From NCBI GenBank assembly GCA_947258905.1, contig CAMYKF010000661.1, positions 1-9,851 on the forward strand: DNA of 9,851 bases, given 5' to 3'. Below the pieces are notes generated by a model. That model was not told the origin of the DNA. It saw only the letters and a list, made by a program, of their open reading frames with translations, and did not search any database. Shown here one piece after another: positions 7,539-9,851 of this stretch. The stretch comes from an uncultured Pirellulaceae bacterium. Lineage in GTDB: Bacteria > Planctomycetota > Planctomycetia > Pirellulales > Pirellulaceae. A program made the translations under genes and the position numbers. The number at the start of each line of letters is the position of its first letter. The first letter of the stretch is position 1.

Positions 7539-8192
7539 ATGAAAAAGGCGGAACGTGCTGAACTGGTCCAGCAACGCCTGGCCGAACTGTACCCGGATCC
7601 GCCAATCCCGCTGGATCATGTCGATCCCTATACCCTGTTGATTGCCGTGTTGTTGAGTGCCCAGTGCACCGACAAGCGCGTCAATCAGGTGACGCCCGAA
7701 CTGTTCCGTCTGGCCAGTGACCCGCAGACGATGGCTGAACTGCCCGTGGAAACCATACGCGAGATCATCAAACCGTGCGGATTGTCGCCGCAAAAGAGCA
7801 AGGCCATTTCGGAGTTGTCTGCGATTCTGGTCAAGCAACACGACGGCCAGGTGCCGCAAACATTTGAGGAACTGGAAGCCCTGCCAGGTGTAGGTCACAA
7901 GACCGCCAGCGTCGTGATGGCCCAGGCATTCGGCATTCCGGCCTTTCCCGTCGACACGCATATCCACCGGTTGGCCCAGCGCTGGGGACTGACGTCCGGC
8001 AAGAATGTCAAGCAAACGGAACAGGATTTGAAAAAGCTGTTTCCCGAGTCGTCATGGAACCCGCTGCACCTGCGCATCATTTACTACGGCCGCGAACACT
8101 GCACCGCCCGCGGCTGCGACGGCACGGTTTGCGAAATTTGCCGCGCTTGCTACCCCAAACGGCGCTCGGCCACGAAGACCAGGAAGGCGTAA
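7539..8192 (+). CDS. nth: Endonuclease III (DNA glycosylase / AP lyase)
   Basis: Nth removes oxidised pyrimidines from DNA and cuts at the resulting abasic site, in base excision repair. The 217-residue length is typical. LLSAQCTDKRVN at 38-49 is the family's N-terminal signature. The helix-hairpin-helix is LPGVGHKTA at 115-123 and contains the catalytic Lys121; VDTHIHRLAQRW at 138-149 contains the catalytic Asp139. The C-terminus holds a cysteine cluster expected to bind a [4Fe-4S] cluster, but the spacing differs from the E. coli C-x6-C-x2-C-x5-C. The cysteines here are at 188, 193, 198, 201 and 204, giving C-x4-C-x4-C-x2-C-x2-C. The tail is basic (PKRRSATKTRKA). The ATG at 7539 is 45 bases after the terminator, with no clear Shine-Dalgarno. 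It is probably transcribed alone. Confidence 0.95.
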   Translation: MKKAERAELVQQRLAELYPDPPIPLDHVDPYTLLIAVLLSAQCTDKRVNQVTPELFRLASDPQTMAELPVETIREIIKPCGLSPQKSKAISELSAILVKQHDGQVPQTFEELEALPGVGHKTASVVMAQAFGIPAFPVDTHIHRLAQRWGLTSGKNVKQTEQDLKKLFPESSWNPLHLRIIYYGREHCTARGCDGTVCEICRACYPKRRSATKTRKA

Positions 8193-8437
8193 CAAAAAAT
8201 CTCATCCGCCCTTCGGGAGGTTCGGGCGACAACGAGCAGTGGGGAGCATGATTGACGCTTGCGACCCCCACGGAGCAGCGAAATAGAATCGGCTGCATCA
8301 ACCAGAAACTCTCCTGGATGCGCAGATCCGTAATATCCAAAAACCTGCTTTTTTTCTTTTTTCAAAAATGGACGATAACAACAGGGTGGACCGAAGCGGG
8401 AATTGACCGTTTGCTGATTCCGATTTTCCATCAATAG
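8193..8437. other. Non-coding stretch after nth, no recognisable gene
   Basis: These 245 bases hold open frames on both strands, but none resembles a protein I know. There is a 5-bp GC inverted repeat (CGCCC at 8207-8211, GGGCG at 8224-8228) without a T-run on the + side, and a pyrimidine run at 8348-8363. The minus-strand frame continues from the transposase remnant at 8438, so part of this may be decayed insertion-sequence DNA. No matching terminal inverted repeat was found. Confidence 0.4.
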
Positions 8438-8602
8438 CGGACATACCCCATTCTTTGTACCAGTGTGGGGACAATTATGGTTGTAGTCGGTTCTCCATCG
8501 ATCAATCATCCATTGGGCGTCCGTGACGCTTAAAAACACAGGGGCGTTCTGCCAACTTGGCTCGCCGGTGAACGAATCATCAAGAATGCCGCTGTTGGCG
8601 CG
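8438..8602 (-). pseudogene. Degenerate remnant of an IS3-type transposase (C-terminal end)
   Basis: On the minus strand, about 55 residues read like the C-terminal end of an IS3-family OrfB integrase. SGILDDSF stands where the family usually has NGxIESF, around the third catalytic acid. FLSVTDAQWMIDRWRTDYN then matches the usual FxSLxxARxxIExWRxDYN pattern, and CPHTG stands for the usual RPHSS. The spacing between the SF and FLS blocks is about two residues shorter than normal. The frame meets a TGA upstream (8630-8632), and no DDE catalytic domain lies before it. It is therefore a fragment and cannot transpose. The call comes from pattern memory, not alignment. It could instead be a chance likeness, but the WRxDYN-xxxPH arrangement makes that less likely. 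Confidence 0.55.
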
Positions 8603-8631
8603 ACGCACCGCGCACCAACCAACAACCCGTC

Positions 8632-8646
8632 AAATCAGTCTGATTT
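8632..8646. repeat. Perfect short inverted repeat
   Basis: AAATCAG-T-CTGATTT is a 7-bp perfect inverted repeat about a single central base. A GTC before it and a GAC two bases after it can extend the symmetry. It lies 38 bases past the stop of the oxidoreductase gene on the minus strand and has no T-run, so it is not a standard terminator. It could be a protein-binding palindrome, a hairpin in the oxidoreductase mRNA tail, or chance. Confidence 0.3.
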
Positions 8647-8684
8647 ATGACCGGCATCAACAACCGACCTTTAAACCGAAAGAT

Positions 8685-9785
8685 CTACACGTTGGCTGCG
8701 ACTGGGAAATCGGTGTATCCCTGGCTGCCCGTGGGACTATACCATGTCGACATATCGGCATCGGGATTCAGCTCGATTCCGTTTGCAAAGCGCTCAACGA
8801 GGTCTGGATTGCTGATGAACGGACGTCCAAACGCAATCAGGTCAGCGTCACCCTCGGCGATTCTTTGCTGAGCTGAATCGTATGTGTAACCGCAGTTTCC
8901 CATCAACGGGCCGTGAAATACTTTCCGAAAATCAGCCAATGTCATCGGCTCGCCTAATTCATGGAAGCCGAAGGCAAGGCCATCCATCACGTGCAGATAA
9001 GCAAGGCCAAATTCTTCAAGCTGTTCTGCCACAAAAGTAAATTGTTGGCGATAATCCGCAGAACCCATGTCGTTGAAATTACCGTTAGGTGACAGGCGAA
9101 CGCCGATTCGATTGACGGGCCAAACCTCAGCTATGGCGTTGACCACCATACCCAACATTCGGTAGCGGTTTTCAATGCTTCCACCAAATTCATCCGTGCG
9201 GTGGTTAGTCCTGGACTGCAGAAATGAATCCAGCAAATAGCCGTTTGCCGAGTGGACCTCGATGCCATCGAAACCCGCTTGTTTGCCGGATTCGGCCGCC
9301 TTCCTGTATTCGGCAACAATATCGGAAATCTCATTCGCTTGCAGAGCGCGAGGAGTTTCGTGCGGTTGCTTTCCATTAGCCGTATGAACTCCATCCCCTT
9401 CTATTTTAATCGCTGATGCAGCGACCGGCTGCTGGCCGTTTAGAAAGCTGCTATGTGACGCACGACCGCAATGCAAAAGCTGAAGAAAGATTCTCCCACC
9501 AGCCGAATGAACTGCGTCCACGACTTGTTTCCATCCTTCAATCATTGAATCGGTATATATTCCGGGGGATTCATTCCAGCCATTAGCGCGCCCGGAAATA
9601 GTAGTTGCTTCGGTGATAATCAATCCTGCTGCTGAGCGTTGGGCATAATATTCTGCCATGATTGAGTTAGGGACTCGCTCCTTTCCGGCACGTGCCCGAG
9701 TCATTGGAGCCATAACAATGCGATTTGGAATTTCGAGATCACGCATGGGAAAAGGTTGAAAAAGACTGGCGGCGGCATCATTCAT
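8685..9785 (-). CDS. Old Yellow Enzyme family FMN oxidoreductase (NemA-like alkene reductase)
   Basis: This is an FMN-binding TIM-barrel flavoprotein that uses NAD(P)H to reduce activated C=C bonds (enones, maleimides) or nitro compounds; the natural substrate cannot be told. The 366 residues fit the family. Visible signatures are NRIVMAPMTRARA at 21-33, LQLLHCGRASH at 101-111, EVHSANGYLLDSFLQ at 176-190 (His178 and Asn181 as substrate-binding pair, Tyr183 as proton donor), the RTDEFGGSIENRYR block at 196-209, and the FMN-phosphate segment FGRPFISNPDL at 319-329. PETN reductase has His-His where this has His-Asn, as in yeast OYE. Start ATG at 9783-9785 has a GAGGA 10 bases upstream. Two 60-base samples give 45-48% GC, against about 58-73% in rsmD, the cyclophilin and nth, and a transposase remnant lies just downstream. 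Acquisition by transfer is an inference. Confidence 0.93.
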   Translation of the reverse strand: MNDAAASLFQPFPMRDLEIPNRIVMAPMTRARAGKERVPNSIMAEYYAQRSAAGLIITEATTISGRANGWNESPGIYTDSMIEGWKQVVDAVHSAGGRIFLQLLHCGRASHSSFLNGQQPVAASAIKIEGDGVHTANGKQPHETPRALQANEISDIVAEYRKAAESGKQAGFDGIEVHSANGYLLDSFLQSRTNHRTDEFGGSIENRYRMLGMVVNAIAEVWPVNRIGVRLSPNGNFNDMGSADYRQQFTFVAEQLEEFGLAYLHVMDGLAFGFHELGEPMTLADFRKVFHGPLMGNCGYTYDSAQQRIAEGDADLIAFGRPFISNPDLVERFANGIELNPDADMSTWYSPTGSQGYTDFPVAANV

Positions 9786-9795
9786 GAAATGGAAT

Positions 9796-9800
9796 TCCTC
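9796..9800 (-). promoter_or_regulatory. Shine-Dalgarno (GAGGA) for the oxidoreductase gene
   Basis: On the minus strand GAGGA lies 10 bases before the ATG at 9785. The spacing is slightly long but acceptable, and it supports this start. No convincing promoter is visible in the remaining 51 bases to the window edge. Confidence 0.45.
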
Positions 9801-9851
9801 GTACTGGACGACTCAGGTAGAACGGGGTACTTTCCCAAATTCAGGCCTTTT

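Noticed and set aside
8207..8228. CGCCC/GGGCG inverted repeat as a terminator for nth
   Set aside because: The stem is only 5 bp, the loop is 12 bases and no T-run follows on the + strand. On the minus strand the T-run starts several bases too far from the stem.
8252..8437. 61-residue + strand open frame in the intergenic stretch
   Set aside because: It has no ribosome site, no recognisable family and unusual composition (a Phe run from a T-rich tract), so it is probably chance.

Overview
The window looks like chromosomal DNA of a planctomycete, probably near Pirellulaceae. This rests on gene style and not on a marker gene. Two cyclophilins have the long helical N-terminal extension and the exported form that I associate with Planctomycetota. 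There is a very large membrane-anchored protein of unknown function with a Pro/Glu-rich spacer. Most genes lack clear Shine-Dalgarno sites. Hand counts of 60-base samples give about 58-73% GC in the left three quarters and 45-48% in the last gene.

Layout from left to right. (1) 1-777 (+) is the 3' part of an unrecognised gene with a coiled-coil start, cut by the window edge. (2) 786-4115 (-) is a 1109-residue N-terminally anchored envelope protein, convergent with gene 1. (3) 4240-4920 (-) is rsmD, a 16S rRNA guanine-N2 methyltransferase, upstream of gene 2 in the same direction. (4) 4921-5146 is a divergent intergenic region with a possible -10 box. (5) 5147-7443 (+) holds two tandem exported cyclophilin-type genes. 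The first has an in-frame TAG just after its signal peptide and has lost the isomerase active site. The second is intact and canonical, and it ends at a strong intrinsic terminator. (6) 7539-8192 (+) is nth, endonuclease III, with unusual cysteine spacing. (7) 8193-8684 has no intact gene but carries a short degenerate IS3-type transposase remnant. (8) 8685-9785 (-) is an Old Yellow Enzyme family flavin oxidoreductase in lower-GC DNA.

How the genes fit together: rsmD and nth are housekeeping genes for ribosome modification and base excision repair. The cyclophilin pair is probably one transcription unit for protein folding outside the cytoplasm, with one partner catalytically degenerate and possibly not exported. 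The right end (IS remnant plus low-GC oxidoreductase) looks like a small accessory insertion. The most unusual item is the amber codon that separates the signal peptide from the body of the first cyclophilin-like gene. No CRISPR array, tRNA, rRNA or intact mobile element was seen.
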